Under the pieces are notes generated by a model. The model did no database searches. It was not told the DNA's origin and saw only the letters and a program-made list of their open reading frames with translations. From Streptomyces sp. NRRL WC-3605 (GTDB lineage Bacteria; Actinomycetota; Actinomycetes; Streptomycetales; Streptomycetaceae), in NCBI RefSeq assembly GCF_001509795.1, contig NZ_LLZN01000048.1, forward strand, positions 48,543-112,542: a stretch of DNA of 64,000 nt. Direction: 5' to 3'. Below, one piece after another: positions 37,532-46,628 of the stretch. Numbering within the stretch: the stretch's first letter is position 1; each line of letters begins with the position of its first letter. The position numbers were made by a program, and so were the translations under genes.

Positions 37532-38962
37532 TCAGTCCCGGCCCCGGCCGCCCAGGTGGTGTACCCGGACCATGTTCGTCGTGCCCGGCACTCCGGGCGG
37601 GGAGCCCGCCGTGATGATCACGATGTCGCCCTCGTGGAACAGGCCCAGCTTGACGATCTCCTGGTCGACCAGGTCGACCATCTCGTCGGTGCTGTTCACG
37701 AACGGCACCACGTGCGGCTCGACGCCCCAGCTGAGGGTCATCTGGTTGCGCGTGGACTCGTCCGTCGTGAACGCGATGATCTGCTGCGCGGCCCGGTAGC
37801 GGCTCAGGCGGCGGGCGGTGTCGCCGGACTGCGTGAAGGCGACCAGGCCCCTGCCGCCGAGGAAGTCGGCGATCTCGCAGGCCGCGCGGGCGACCGAACC
37901 GCCCTGGGTGCGGGGCTTCTTGCCCGGCACCAGCGGCTGGAGGCCCTTGGAGAGCAGCTCCTGCTCGGCGGCCGTGACGATCTTCGACATCGTCCGGACC
38001 GTCTCGATCGGGTAGGCGCCGACCGAGGACTCCGCCGACAGCATGACCGCGTCCGCGCCGTCCAAGATCGCGTTGGCGACGTCGGAGGCCTCGGCGCGGG
38101 TCGGACGGGAGTTGGTGATCATCGACTCCATCATCTGGGTCGCCACGATCACCGGCTTGGCGTTGCGCCGGCACAGCTCGATGAGGCGCTTCTGCACCAT
38201 CGGGACCTTCTCGAGCGGGTACTCGACGGCCAGGTCGCCGCGCGCGACCATCACGCCGTCGAACGCCATCACGACGTCCTCCATGTTGGCGACCGCCTGC
38301 GGCTTCTCCACCTTGGCGATGACCGGGACGCGGCGGCCGACCTCGTCCATGACCTTGTGCACGTCCTGCACGTCGTTGGCGTCCCGCACGAAGGACAGGG
38401 CGACCAGGTCGCAGCCCATGCGCAGCGCGAAGCGCAGGTCCTCGACGTCCTTCTCGGACAGCGCCGGCACGTTCACGGCAGCGCCCGGGAGGTTGATGCC
38501 CTTGTGGTCGGAGACGACGCCGCCCTCGATGACGATCGTCCGCACCCGCGGGCCCTCGACCTCGGTGACCTTCAGCTCGACGTTGCCGTCGTTGATCAGG
38601 ATCTGGTCGCCCTTGGAGACGTCACCGGGCAGGCCCTTGTAGGTCGTCCCGCAGATGGACTTGTCGCCCGGGACGTCCTCGGTGGTGATGACGAACTCGT
38701 CACCGCGCTCCAGCTCGACCGGGCCCTCGGCGAAGGTCTCCAGACGGATCTTCGGTCCCTGGAGGTCGGCCAGCACACCGATGGCGCGGCCTGTCTCCTC
38801 GGCGGCGGCCCGCAGGCGCTCGTACCGCCCCTGGTGGTCCTCGTGGGTGCCGTGGCTGAAGTTGAAGCGGGCCACGTTCATGCCGGCTTCGATCAGCGAC
38901 ACGAGCTGTTCATGGGAGTCGACCGCGGGGCCGAGAGTACAAACGATTTTCGAACGGCGCAT
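37532..38962 (-). CDS. pyk: Pyruvate kinase
   Basis: The 476-residue enzyme converts phosphoenolpyruvate and ADP to pyruvate and ATP. Motifs are complete: RRSKIVCTLGPA, then NFSHGTHEDHQGR, LADLQGPKIRLETF, VARGDLAVE and ATQMMESMI, with a C-terminal allosteric domain. By position it corresponds to the second pyruvate kinase of S. coelicolor (pyk2) as I recall. A -10 box six bases before the ATG suggests a leaderless transcript. It lies beside ackA and pta, so PEP, acetyl-phosphate and acetate metabolism are clustered. Confidence 0.95.
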   Translation of the reverse strand: MRRSKIVCTLGPAVDSHEQLVSLIEAGMNVARFNFSHGTHEDHQGRYERLRAAAEETGRAIGVLADLQGPKIRLETFAEGPVELERGDEFVITTEDVPGDKSICGTTYKGLPGDVSKGDQILINDGNVELKVTEVEGPRVRTIVIEGGVVSDHKGINLPGAAVNVPALSEKDVEDLRFALRMGCDLVALSFVRDANDVQDVHKVMDEVGRRVPVIAKVEKPQAVANMEDVVMAFDGVMVARGDLAVEYPLEKVPMVQKRLIELCRRNAKPVIVATQMMESMITNSRPTRAEASDVANAILDGADAVMLSAESSVGAYPIETVRTMSKIVTAAEQELLSKGLQPLVPGKKPRTQGGSVARAACEIADFLGGRGLVAFTQSGDTARRLSRYRAAQQIIAFTTDESTRNQMTLSWGVEPHVVPFVNSTDEMVDLVDQEIVKLGLFHEGDIVIITAGSPPGVPGTTNMVRVHHLGGRGRD

Positions 38963-38968
38963 GGGACG

Positions 38969-39002
38969 ATCCTATCGGTTTGTTTCGCCGCGGAATATTC
39001 CG
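38969..39002 (-). promoter_or_regulatory. Candidate pyk promoter with 12-bp palindrome
   Basis: On the minus strand TAGGAT (38974-38969) lies six bases before the ATG, so the mRNA is probably leaderless. The expected -35 position overlaps the perfect palindrome CGGAATATTCCG (38991-39002), a possible regulator site. The -35 match itself is poor. Confidence 0.4.
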
Positions 39003-39092
39003 TCTGGTGGAAAGTACAAATGAGCTGTGCTTTGCTCAGCCGTGTTACCGGGCCGTTTACCTCCGTTGCCGTCGCTCACCCGTCGTACCCGC

Positions 39093-40307
39093 TCAGTCGC
39101 CGCCCCCGCCGACCAGAGCGTACGTCTGCGTCGCGATCTCCAGTTCCTCGTCCGTCGGCACCACCGCCACCGCGACCCGCGAGCCCGCCGGTGAGATCAG
39201 GCGCGCCCCGCCGCCGCGCGCGGCGTTCAGCTCCGGGTCCACGGCGAGGCCCAGCTGCTCCAGGCCCGCCACGGCGGCCTCGCGGACCGGCGCCGCGTTC
39301 TCCCCGACCCCGGCGGTGAACACGACGGCGTCGACCCGGCCGAGCACCGCGTAATAGGCGCCTATGTACTTCTTCAACCGGTGAATGTAGATGTCGAAGG
39401 CCAATTGCGCGCGCTCGTCGCCCTCGTCGATCATGCGCCGGATCTCCCGCATGTCGTTGTCGCCGCAGAGCCCGACCAATCCGCTCTTCTTGTTGAGCAG
39501 GTCGTCGATTTCCGCGATGGACATTTCGGCGACCCGCGCCAAATGGAAGATGACGGCGGGATCGATGTCACCCGATCGCGTACCCATCACGAGTCCCTCC
39601 AGGGGCGTCAGCCCCATGGAGGTGTCCACGCACCTGCCGCCCCGCACCGCGGACGCCGAGGCGCCGTTGCCGAGGTGCAGCACGATGACGTTCACCTCTT
39701 CGGGTGCCTTGCCCAGCAACTCGGCGGTGGCCCGGGAGACGTACGCGTGCGAGGTGCCGTGGAAGCCGTAGCGGCGGACGCGGTGCCGGTCGGCGGTCTC
39801 GACGTCGATGGCGTAGCGCGCGGCGGACTCCGGCATCGTGGTGTGGAAGGCCGTGTCGAAGACGGCGACCTGCGGCAGGTCCGGGCGCAGCGAGCGGGCC
39901 GTGCGGATGCCGGTGAGGTTGGCCGGGTTGTGCAGGGGCGCCACCGGGATGAGCCGCTCGATCTCGGCGAGCACGGCGTCGTCCACGACGGTCGGCTCGG
40001 TGAACCGCTTGCCGCCGTGCACCACACGGTGGCCGATCGCGGCCAACTCCGGCGAGTCGAGCCCGAGGCCGTCCTGGGCGAGCTCCGCCGCCACCGCCTT
40101 CAGGGCCGCGTCGTGGTCGGCGATGGGACCGCCGCGCTCACGGCTCTCGCCGCCTCCGGTGAGCGGGGTGTGCTTCAGCCGGGAGGTCCGCTCGCCGATG
40201 CGCTCGACGAGGCCCGTGGCGAGCCGGGCGCGCTCGCGCATGTCGAGCAGCTGGTACTTCAGCGACGAGGAGCCGGAGTTGAGGACGAGGACGCGGGTGG
40301 CGGTCAC
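39093..40307 (-). CDS. ackA: Acetate kinase
   Basis: The 404-residue kinase interconverts acetate and acetyl phosphate. Motifs include VLVLNSGSSSLKYQLLDM at the N-terminus, RVVHGGKRFTEP, HLGNGASASAVRGG (phosphate binding) and FTAGVGENA. It starts at GTG 40307, sharing GTGA with the pta stop, so the two enzymes are translationally coupled. This is the standard acetate overflow and acetyl-phosphate pair, with acetyl-CoA supplied by pta. Confidence 0.95.
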   Translation of the reverse strand: MTATRVLVLNSGSSSLKYQLLDMRERARLATGLVERIGERTSRLKHTPLTGGGESRERGGPIADHDAALKAVAAELAQDGLGLDSPELAAIGHRVVHGGKRFTEPTVVDDAVLAEIERLIPVAPLHNPANLTGIRTARSLRPDLPQVAVFDTAFHTTMPESAARYAIDVETADRHRVRRYGFHGTSHAYVSRATAELLGKAPEEVNVIVLHLGNGASASAVRGGRCVDTSMGLTPLEGLVMGTRSGDIDPAVIFHLARVAEMSIAEIDDLLNKKSGLVGLCGDNDMREIRRMIDEGDERAQLAFDIYIHRLKKYIGAYYAVLGRVDAVVFTAGVGENAAPVREAAVAGLEQLGLAVDPELNAARGGGARLISPAGSRVAVAVVPTDEELEIATQTYALVGGGGD

Positions 40308-42406
40308 GGGGCGGCGGCCTTCCGCTCGGAGGACGGGGCGGGGGACTGGGACTGGATCGCCGTGATGGCGACGGTGTTGACGATGTCCGAGACGAGGGCG
40401 CCCCGGGACAGGTCGTTGACCGGCTTGCGCAGGCCCTGCAGGACCGGGCCGACGGCGATCGCGCCGGCCGAGCGCTGCACGGCCTTGTAGGTGTTGTTGC
40501 CCGTGTTGAGGTCCGGGAAGATCAGCACGGTCGCCTGCCCGGCCACGTCGGACTCCGGCAGCTTGGTCGCGGCGACCGACGGCTCCACGGCGGCGTCGTA
40601 CTGGATGGGGCCCTCGATCCGCAGGTCGGGGCGGCGCGAGCGCACCAGCTCGGTCGCCGTGCGCACCTTGTCGACGTCGGCGCCCGAGCCCGAGGTGCCC
40701 GTCGAGTACGACAGCATCGCGATCCGCGGCTCGACCCCGAACCGCGCGGCCGTGGCCGCCGACTGCACGGCGATGTCGGCCAGCTGCTCGGCGTCCGGGT
40801 CCGGGTTCACCGCGCAGTCCCCGTAGACGAGGACCTTGTCGGCGAGGCACATGAAGAACACCGAGGAGACGATGGAGGCGTCCGCCCGCGTCTTGATGAT
40901 CTCGAAGGCGGGCCGGATGGTCGCGGCCGTGGAGTGCACCGACCCCGACACCATGCCGTCGGCGAGGCCCTCCTGCACCATCAGCGTGCCGAAGTAGTTG
41001 ACGTCGCTCACCACGTCGTACGCCAGCTCGACGGTGACCCCCTTGTGGGCGCGCAGCCGGGCGTACTTCTCGGCGAAGGAGTCGCGCAGCTCGCTGGTGG
41101 CCGGGTCGATCAGCTGGGTGTCGCCGAGGTCGATGCCGAGGTCGGCGGCGGTCTTGCGGATCCGGTCGGCCGGGCCGAGGAGGGTGAGGTCGCAGACGCC
41201 GCGGCGCAGCAGCACCTCGGCGGCCTGCAGGACGCGCGGCTCGGTGCCCTCGGGCAGCACGATGCGCCGGACGTCCGCGCGGGCCTGCTCCAGCAGCTTG
41301 TGCTCGAACATCATCGGCGTCACACGGTCGGAGCTCGGCGCCGAGACCCGCCCGATCAGGTCCCCGGTGTCGACGTACCGCTCGAACAGGCCGAGCGCGG
41401 TCTCCGCCTTGCGCGGGGTGGCCGCGCTCAGCTTGCCCTCCAGCGACGACAGCCGCTCGGCGGTGGAGAAGCTGTAGCCGGGCACGGAGAGCACGGGGGT
41501 GCCGGGGGCGAGGCGCGCGGCCAGGGTGAGGATCTCGTCGCCGGGCCGCTCGTCGAGGGTGAGCAGCACGCCGGCGATCGGCGGGGTGCCCGCGTTGTGC
41601 GCGGCCAGCGAGCCGACGACCAGGTCGGCGCGGTCGCCCGGGGTGACGACCAGGCAGCCCGGTGTCAGGGCGGTCAGGAAGTTCGGCAGCATCGCGCCGC
41701 CGAACACGAAGTCCAGGGCGTCGCGCGCGAGCCCCGAGTCGTCGCCGAGCAGCACCTTCGCGTCCAGGGCCTGGACGATCTGCGCGACCGTGGGCGCGGA
41801 CAGGGCGGGTTCGTCGGGGACGACGTAACAGGGCACGGGCAGCCGGGCGCCGAGCCGCTCGGCGATCTCGTCCCGGTCCTCGCGGGCCACCCGGTTGGTC
41901 ACCATGGCGAGCACGTCGCAGCCCAGGTTCTCGTACGCCCGGTAGGCGTTGCGCGTCTCGGCGAGCACCGACTCGGTGTTCTGCCCGCGTCCGCCCACGA
42001 CGGGGAGGACGGAGGCCGCGAACTCGTTGGCGAGGCGGGCGTTGAGGGCCAGCTCGTCCGGGAGCTGGGTGTCGGCGAAGTCGGTGCCGAGCACCAGGAC
42101 GACGTCGTAGTCGCGGGTGACCGCGTGGAAGCGGTCGACCAGCGTGGACACCAGCTCGTCGGTGCCGCGCTCGGCCTGCAGGGCGGACGCCTCGTGGTAG
42201 TCCATGCCGTAGACCGTCGCGGGGTCCTGGGAGAGGCGGTACCGGGCGCGCAGCAGCTCGAAGAGCCGGTCGGGCGAGTGGTGGACCAGCGGCCGGAACA
42301 CCCCGACCCGGTCGACCTGGCGGGTCAGGAGCTCCATCACCCCCAGCTCGACGACCTGGCGGCCGTCGCCGCGGTCGATGCCGGTCACGTACACGCTGCG
42401 GGTCAC
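40304..42406 (-). CDS. pta: Phosphate acetyltransferase, long form with DRTGG domain
   Basis: The 700-residue enzyme converts acetyl-CoA and phosphate to acetyl phosphate. It has an N-terminal P-loop-like domain (about 1-200, VYVTGIDRGDGRQVVELG), a DRTGG middle domain (about 210-340) and the C-terminal catalytic domain (about 370-690). The catalytic domain shows VLPEGTEPRVLQAAE and ADGMVSGSVHSTAATIRPA. The N-terminal Walker-type segment reads GIDRGDGRQ and lacks the usual GKS/T, so nucleotide binding there is doubtful. It starts at GTG 42406 behind GGAG. It forms an operon with ackA. Confidence 0.95.
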   Translation of the reverse strand: MTRSVYVTGIDRGDGRQVVELGVMELLTRQVDRVGVFRPLVHHSPDRLFELLRARYRLSQDPATVYGMDYHEASALQAERGTDELVSTLVDRFHAVTRDYDVVLVLGTDFADTQLPDELALNARLANEFAASVLPVVGGRGQNTESVLAETRNAYRAYENLGCDVLAMVTNRVAREDRDEIAERLGARLPVPCYVVPDEPALSAPTVAQIVQALDAKVLLGDDSGLARDALDFVFGGAMLPNFLTALTPGCLVVTPGDRADLVVGSLAAHNAGTPPIAGVLLTLDERPGDEILTLAARLAPGTPVLSVPGYSFSTAERLSSLEGKLSAATPRKAETALGLFERYVDTGDLIGRVSAPSSDRVTPMMFEHKLLEQARADVRRIVLPEGTEPRVLQAAEVLLRRGVCDLTLLGPADRIRKTAADLGIDLGDTQLIDPATSELRDSFAEKYARLRAHKGVTVELAYDVVSDVNYFGTLMVQEGLADGMVSGSVHSTAATIRPAFEIIKTRADASIVSSVFFMCLADKVLVYGDCAVNPDPDAEQLADIAVQSAATAARFGVEPRIAMLSYSTGTSGSGADVDKVRTATELVRSRRPDLRIEGPIQYDAAVEPSVAATKLPESDVAGQATVLIFPDLNTGNNTYKAVQRSAGAIAVGPVLQGLRKPVNDLSRGALVSDIVNTVAITAIQSQSPAPSSERKAAAP

Positions 42407-42502
42407 GCGTGATCTCCGTTCCTCTGTCGCCGTCTCGTCCGTCGCCCTCCCCGGGTCCCACAGGGGGCCGCGACATCACCCGGTGAGAGGAGTGAAACCC
42501 TC

Positions 42503-42531
42503 TTGACACTACCCTTGGCCGTCGTTAAGGC
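42503..42531 (+). promoter_or_regulatory. Consensus promoter for pfkA
   Basis: TTGACA (42503-42508) is followed after exactly 17 bp by TAAGGC (42526-42531), close to the ideal housekeeping promoter. Transcription would begin about 165 nt before the pfkA ATG, leaving a long leader. Confidence 0.6.
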
Positions 42532-42705
42532 GCCCGCCAGGAGGAGGGGTCCGGCAGGGGGCAGGAGCGGGGCGAGGAAGCCGCCGGCACGCCCTGGAAC
42601 AGGGCAGAACGGGACGGACCGGACGCAAGCGACACGGCCCTCGGGGGCATGAAACAATCGGACCGGCTCACCGGTATCACGACAGCGAGCAGGAGACACA
42701 GCACG

Positions 42706-43731
42706 ATGCGCATCGGAGTTCTCACCGCAGGCGGCGACTGCCCCGGCCTGAACGCCGTGATCCGGTCGGTCGTGCACCGGGCCGTGACCCAGTACGGCGA
42801 CGAGGTGATCGGCTTCGAGGACGGCTTCGCGGGCCTGCTCGACGGCCACTACCGCAGCCTCGACCTGGACGCGGTCAGCGGCATCCTCGCCCGCGGCGGC
42901 ACCATCCTGGGCTCCTCCCGGCTGGAGCGCACCCGGCTCCGGGAGGCGTGCGAGAACGCCCCGGACATCGCCCGTGACTTCGGCATCGACGCGCTCATCC
43001 CGATCGGCGGCGAGGGCACCCTGACGGCCGCCCGCATGCTGTCGGACGCGGGACTGCCGGTGGTCGGCGTCCCCAAGACGATCGACAACGACATCTCCTC
43101 GACGGACCGCACCTTCGGCTTCGACACCGCCGTCGGCGTCGCCACCGAGGCCATGGACCGCCTGAAGACCACGGCCGAGTCCCACCAGCGCGTCATGGTC
43201 GTCGAGGTCATGGGCCGGCACGCGGGCTGGATCGCCCTGGAGTCCGGCATGGCCGCCGGCGCGCACGGCATCTGCCTCCCGGAGCGCCCGTTCGACCCCG
43301 CCGACCTCGTCAAGATGGTCGAGGAGCGCTTCGCCCGCGGCAAGAAGTTCGCCGTGATCTGCGTCGCCGAGGGTGCCCACCCCGCCGACGGCAGCATGGA
43401 CTACGGCAAGGGCGAGATCGACCAGTTCGGCCACGAGCGCTTCCAGGGCATCGGCACCGCCCTCGCCTTCGAGCTGGAGCGCCGCCTCGGCAAGGAGGCC
43501 AAGCCGGTCATCCTCGGCCACGTCCAGCGCGGCGGCGTGCCCACCGCGTACGACCGCGTCCTCGCCACCCGCTTCGGCTGGCACGCCGTGGAGGCCGCGC
43601 ACCGCGGCGAGTTCGGCAGGATGACGGCCCTGCGGGGCACGGACATCGTGATGGTCCCGCTCGCGGAGGCCGTCACCGAGCTGAAGACGGTCCCCAAGGA
43701 CCGCATGGACGAGGCGGAGTCCGTCTTCTAG
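42706..43731 (+). CDS. pfkA: ATP-dependent 6-phosphofructokinase
   Basis: The 341-residue enzyme phosphorylates fructose 6-phosphate. It begins MRIGVLTAGGDCPGLNAVIR and carries PIGGEGTLTAARML, where Gly rather than Asp after GGE indicates ATP rather than pyrophosphate use. PKTIDNDISSTDRTFG holds the catalytic Asp, and VEVMGRHAGWIALE binds substrate. The ATG at 42706 has AGGAG ahead. By position it matches PfkA2 of S. coelicolor, whose loss, as I recall, raises pentose-phosphate flux and pigment production. It is divergent from pta. Confidence 0.95.
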   Translation: MRIGVLTAGGDCPGLNAVIRSVVHRAVTQYGDEVIGFEDGFAGLLDGHYRSLDLDAVSGILARGGTILGSSRLERTRLREACENAPDIARDFGIDALIPIGGEGTLTAARMLSDAGLPVVGVPKTIDNDISSTDRTFGFDTAVGVATEAMDRLKTTAESHQRVMVVEVMGRHAGWIALESGMAAGAHGICLPERPFDPADLVKMVEERFARGKKFAVICVAEGAHPADGSMDYGKGEIDQFGHERFQGIGTALAFELERRLGKEAKPVILGHVQRGGVPTAYDRVLATRFGWHAVEAAHRGEFGRMTALRGTDIVMVPLAEAVTELKTVPKDRMDEAESVF

Positions 43732-43747
43732 AAGACGTGGCCCGGCG

Positions 43748-44494
43748 TCAGGGGGTACCGCCCCGCACCGCGTCCCAGAAGCGCTCCACGATCCCGTCCA
43801 GGAACGCGCGGCCCGTCGCGCTGTGGTCCCCGCTGCCCGCGCCCCAGCTGAGGGTGGCGGTCATCTGCCCCTGGTACTCCTGGTGCAGCTCGCGCAGCGC
43901 GTCCTGGATCAGCCGCCGGTCCAGCGGCGCCATCGCGGCCACGGGGCGGACGTACGCCTGCCAGCGTGTCGTCACGGCGCTGCGCAGCAGGTCGGCCAGG
44001 CGTCCGTCGCGGCCCGTGACGGTGATGAAGTCCGGGAGCGTCAGCCCGAGCATCTCGGCGAGGGCGGCGGACTGGCGGTCGGTGCCCCGCCAGTCGTCGT
44101 GCTCCTCCATCCGCAGATACGCGCGCAGGTCGTGTCCGACGGCACGGGCCACGTCCTCGGGCGCGAGGCCCCGGGCGACGCGGTGCTCGCGCAAGGTCCG
44201 CGGCTTGCCGAGCAGTTCGCCCGGCGAGCACCACAGGACGCCCGCGAGGGCGGTGAGTTCGGCGTTGTCCGGGGCGACGAGTTCACGTTCCCACGCGAGG
44301 ACGAGGTCCCCGGAGACATGGGGGAGGCCGTAGGAGACCCGTATCCCGTAGGCGACGTGCTCGGGCCCCATGTTCAGGCCGGCTCTGAGGCGGCGGGCGG
44401 CCGGGGCGTCGAAGGGCGGGGTGGGGGGATTGCGGAGGCTGGAACGGCGGGGCGGCTGGTTCGGCTGAGCTTGCGGTCGGCGCACGGCCCACAC
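43748..44494 (-). CDS. XRE-type helix-turn-helix regulator
   Basis: The 248-residue protein has a Pro-rich N-terminal arm, then two helix-turn-helix-like regions. One is GPEHVAYGIRVSYGLPHVSG with VLAWERELVAPDNAEL (about residues 43-80); the second is REHRVARGLAPEDVARAVGH (about 102-130). The C-terminal half has a helical domain without recognisable ligand motif. It is convergent with pfkA, 17 bp away. Similar proteins occur next to pfkA in other streptomycetes, by my recollection. The regulon is unknown. Confidence 0.75.
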   Translation of the reverse strand: MWAVRRPQAQPNQPPRRSSLRNPPTPPFDAPAARRLRAGLNMGPEHVAYGIRVSYGLPHVSGDLVLAWERELVAPDNAELTALAGVLWCSPGELLGKPRTLREHRVARGLAPEDVARAVGHDLRAYLRMEEHDDWRGTDRQSAALAEMLGLTLPDFITVTGRDGRLADLLRSAVTTRWQAYVRPVAAMAPLDRRLIQDALRELHQEYQGQMTATLSWGAGSGDHSATGRAFLDGIVERFWDAVRGGTP

Positions 44495-44767
44495 CGTAGG
44501 ACGGCCGGTATGCGGTGACTACGGTCTGTTCAGCCAGGATCACGGATCGTACGAAGATACGGCTACCGGCGGGTTCGTTCTCTGGAGGGTGACGGTGCCG
44601 CCCCCGGTGGCACCCCGTGCGGCGGGGCCCCGCTCGGCCCGCCGGGTCCTCCGGCCCGATGAACGGCAAGCTCAGGCGGCATATTCGCCCCCCTGAGCGC
44701 CCCCGGTCCCGGTGGTGGCGCGCGTCCGCCGTGCCCGCGCGCACGCCCGGCACTCGAAGAGGAGTAC

Positions 44768-44790
44768 GGCCCGCCCCCGTACGGCGGGCC
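44768..44790 (-). terminator. Hairpin after the sugar ABC operon, in a 345-bp gap
   Basis: GGCCCGCC (44768-44775) and GGCGGGCC (44783-44790) form an 8-bp stem just past the last permease stop. The rest of the gap (44495-44839) holds a smaller hairpin, GGTGCC/GGCACC at 44593-44613, and the upstream region of the XRE gene. I see no gene in it. Confidence 0.5.
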
Positions 44791-44839
44791 GCCCGCACCG
44801 CCCGGGGCGGCGGCTCGAATCCGACGCCCGCCCCGCCCG

Positions 44840-45679
44840 CTACCCCTTGACCGCCCCGCCCAGCGCGAACCCGCCGCCCAGCCGGCGCGCCACCAGCACG
44901 TACAGCAGGATCACCGGGGTCGAATAGAGGATCGAGAACGCGGCCAGCTGTCCGTAGACCACCGTGCCCCGGTTGCCGAAGAACTCGTTGATGCTCACCG
45001 CCGCCGGCATCTGGTCCGGGGTGAGCAGCAGCATGAACGGGACGAAGAAGTTCCCCCACATCATGACGAACGAGAACACGGTCACCACCGCCACGCCCGG
45101 CCCCATCAGCGGCAGCACGATCCGCACGAGGGACTGGAGCGACGACGCGCCGTCCGTCCAGGCCGCCTCCTCCAGCTCCTTCGGCACCCCGTCCATGAAG
45201 TTCTTCATCAGCCAGATGGCGAAGGGCAGTTGGGACGCGGCGAAGAAGAAGATCGTGCCTTCCATGGTGTCGATCAGGTTCACCTGCACGAACAGCGCGT
45301 ACACCGGCACCATGATCGCGGTGATCGGCAGGCTCGTCGCGAACAGGACCGTCAGCAGGAACGGCCGGTTGAGACGGGACCGGAACCGCGACAGCGGATA
45401 GGCGGCCAGCGCCGCGCACGCCACCGTCAGCAGTGTCCCGCCGCCGCACAGCAGCAGGCTGTTCAGCAGCGGGGTGAAGGTGATGTCCGGGGTCATGACG
45501 GCGTCGAAGTTGTCCAGGGTGAGGCCGTCGGGGAGCTTCACCCGCAGGTCGGCGTGCGGGTCCAGGGCGGACAGCACCACCCAGGCCAGCGGAAGCACGA
45601 ACGCGGCGGCCACCACCAGCAGTCCGGCGTCCGCGGCGAGCCGGTGCGAGGACCTGCGGGACGAGAGCGTGCGCGGCAT
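44840..45679 (-). CDS. Sugar ABC transporter permease, MalG type
   Basis: The 279-residue protein has six membrane helices and the cytoplasmic EAA loop EELEEAAWTDGASSLQSLVRIVLP (about residues 178-201), which contacts the ATPase. The N-terminal LLVVAAAFVLPLAWVVLSALDPHADL is typical of the second permease of carbohydrate importers. It follows the other permease by 3 bp. No ATPase gene is present; streptomycete sugar importers of this class generally use the shared MsiK ATPase encoded elsewhere. Confidence 0.9.
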   Translation of the reverse strand: MPRTLSSRRSSHRLAADAGLLVVAAAFVLPLAWVVLSALDPHADLRVKLPDGLTLDNFDAVMTPDITFTPLLNSLLLCGGGTLLTVACAALAAYPLSRFRSRLNRPFLLTVLFATSLPITAIMVPVYALFVQVNLIDTMEGTIFFFAASQLPFAIWLMKNFMDGVPKELEEAAWTDGASSLQSLVRIVLPLMGPGVAVVTVFSFVMMWGNFFVPFMLLLTPDQMPAAVSINEFFGNRGTVVYGQLAAFSILYSTPVILLYVLVARRLGGGFALGGAVKG

Positions 45680-45682
45680 GGC

Positions 45683-46618
45683 TCAGACCTCCGTTCGCAG
45701 CAGACGCAGATAGACCACCGAGAACAGCGAGCCCACCACGAGCAGCAGCAGGGCGACCGCGGTGCCGTAGCCGATCATGCTCTTCTGGAACGCCTCCTCG
45801 TACATGAACAGTGGCAGCGTCTGGCTGCGGCCGCCCGGACCGCCCCGGGTCATCACCCAGATCAGCCCGAACACGGACAGCGTCTGCAACGTGATCAGCA
45901 TCAGGTTCGTGCCGATGGAACGCCGGATCATCGGCAGGGTGATGTGCCACAGCCGGCGCCATCCGCCGGCGCCGTCGACCTCCGCGGCCTCGGTGATCTC
46001 CTTCGGGATCTCGTTGAGGGCCGCCGAGTACACCAGCATCGAGAAGGCCGTGCCCCGCCAGACGTTCGCGAAGGACACCGCCAGGATCGGCAGGGTGAAC
46101 AGCCAGTTCTGGGTGGGCAGATGCAGCCAGTCCAGGACCGCGTTCAGGGTGCCCTCGCGGCGGAAGAAGGCGTACAGCAGGAAGCCGGCGACGACCTCCG
46201 GCAGCACCCATGCCGTGATGACGATGCCGCCGACCAGCGTGCGCACCGGCTTCGAGGCGCGCTGCATCAGCGCCGCCAGCGCCAGCCCCAGGGTGTTCTG
46301 GCCGACCAGCGCCGAGATCACCGTGAAGACGAGGGTGAGCCACACGGCGTTCAGGAACGCGTCGTCGCCGAAGGCGGTGGTGAAGTTCTCGAAGCCGACG
46401 AACGAGTCCTCGGCCTGCCCGGTGAGCTGGAGGTCGGTGAAGGCGATGTAGGCGCAGTACGCGATCGGTCCGGCCAGGAAGAGCAGCAGCAGGACGACCG
46501 CCGGGGTCAGCGGCAGCACCCGCAGCAGCGGGACGCGGCGCGGCCGGGTGCTCCGCGCGGGCGGCACGGCGGCCGGACCCGGCCCCTTCGCGAGGCCGGG
46601 GTCGGTGGCGGTCTTCAT
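45683..46618 (-). CDS. Sugar ABC transporter permease, MalF type
   Basis: The 311-residue protein has six membrane helices after a Pro/Arg-rich cytoplasmic tail and an EAA loop NEIPKEITEAAEVDGAGGWRR (about residues 198-218). LLPLTPAVVLLLLFLAGPIAY is the first helix. It is located 10 bp after the binding protein and 3 bp before the second permease, so the three form one operon. Substrate is not determinable from the permease. Confidence 0.9.
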   Translation of the reverse strand: MKTATDPGLAKGPGPAAVPPARSTRPRRVPLLRVLPLTPAVVLLLLFLAGPIAYCAYIAFTDLQLTGQAEDSFVGFENFTTAFGDDAFLNAVWLTLVFTVISALVGQNTLGLALAALMQRASKPVRTLVGGIVITAWVLPEVVAGFLLYAFFRREGTLNAVLDWLHLPTQNWLFTLPILAVSFANVWRGTAFSMLVYSAALNEIPKEITEAAEVDGAGGWRRLWHITLPMIRRSIGTNLMLITLQTLSVFGLIWVMTRGGPGGRSQTLPLFMYEEAFQKSMIGYGTAVALLLLVVGSLFSVVYLRLLRTEV

Positions 46619-46628
46619 GGGCGCCGGC

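Noticed and set aside
39093..42509. A single long minus-strand frame covering pta and ackA as one protein.
   Set aside because: Only its last third is real ackA; the earlier part is out of frame with the clear pta sequence. The two genes overlap by four bases instead.
44805..44840. tRNA-like T-arm sequence GGCTCGAATCC.
   Set aside because: The essential T of the T-loop (GGTTCGA) is C here, and no acceptor stem, anticodon arm or CCA can be paired around it.
44617..44850. Small plus-strand gene in the gap after the sugar permease.
   Set aside because: It is Arg/Pro/Ala-rich, overlaps the permease terminator hairpin and stop codon, and lacks a ribosome site.
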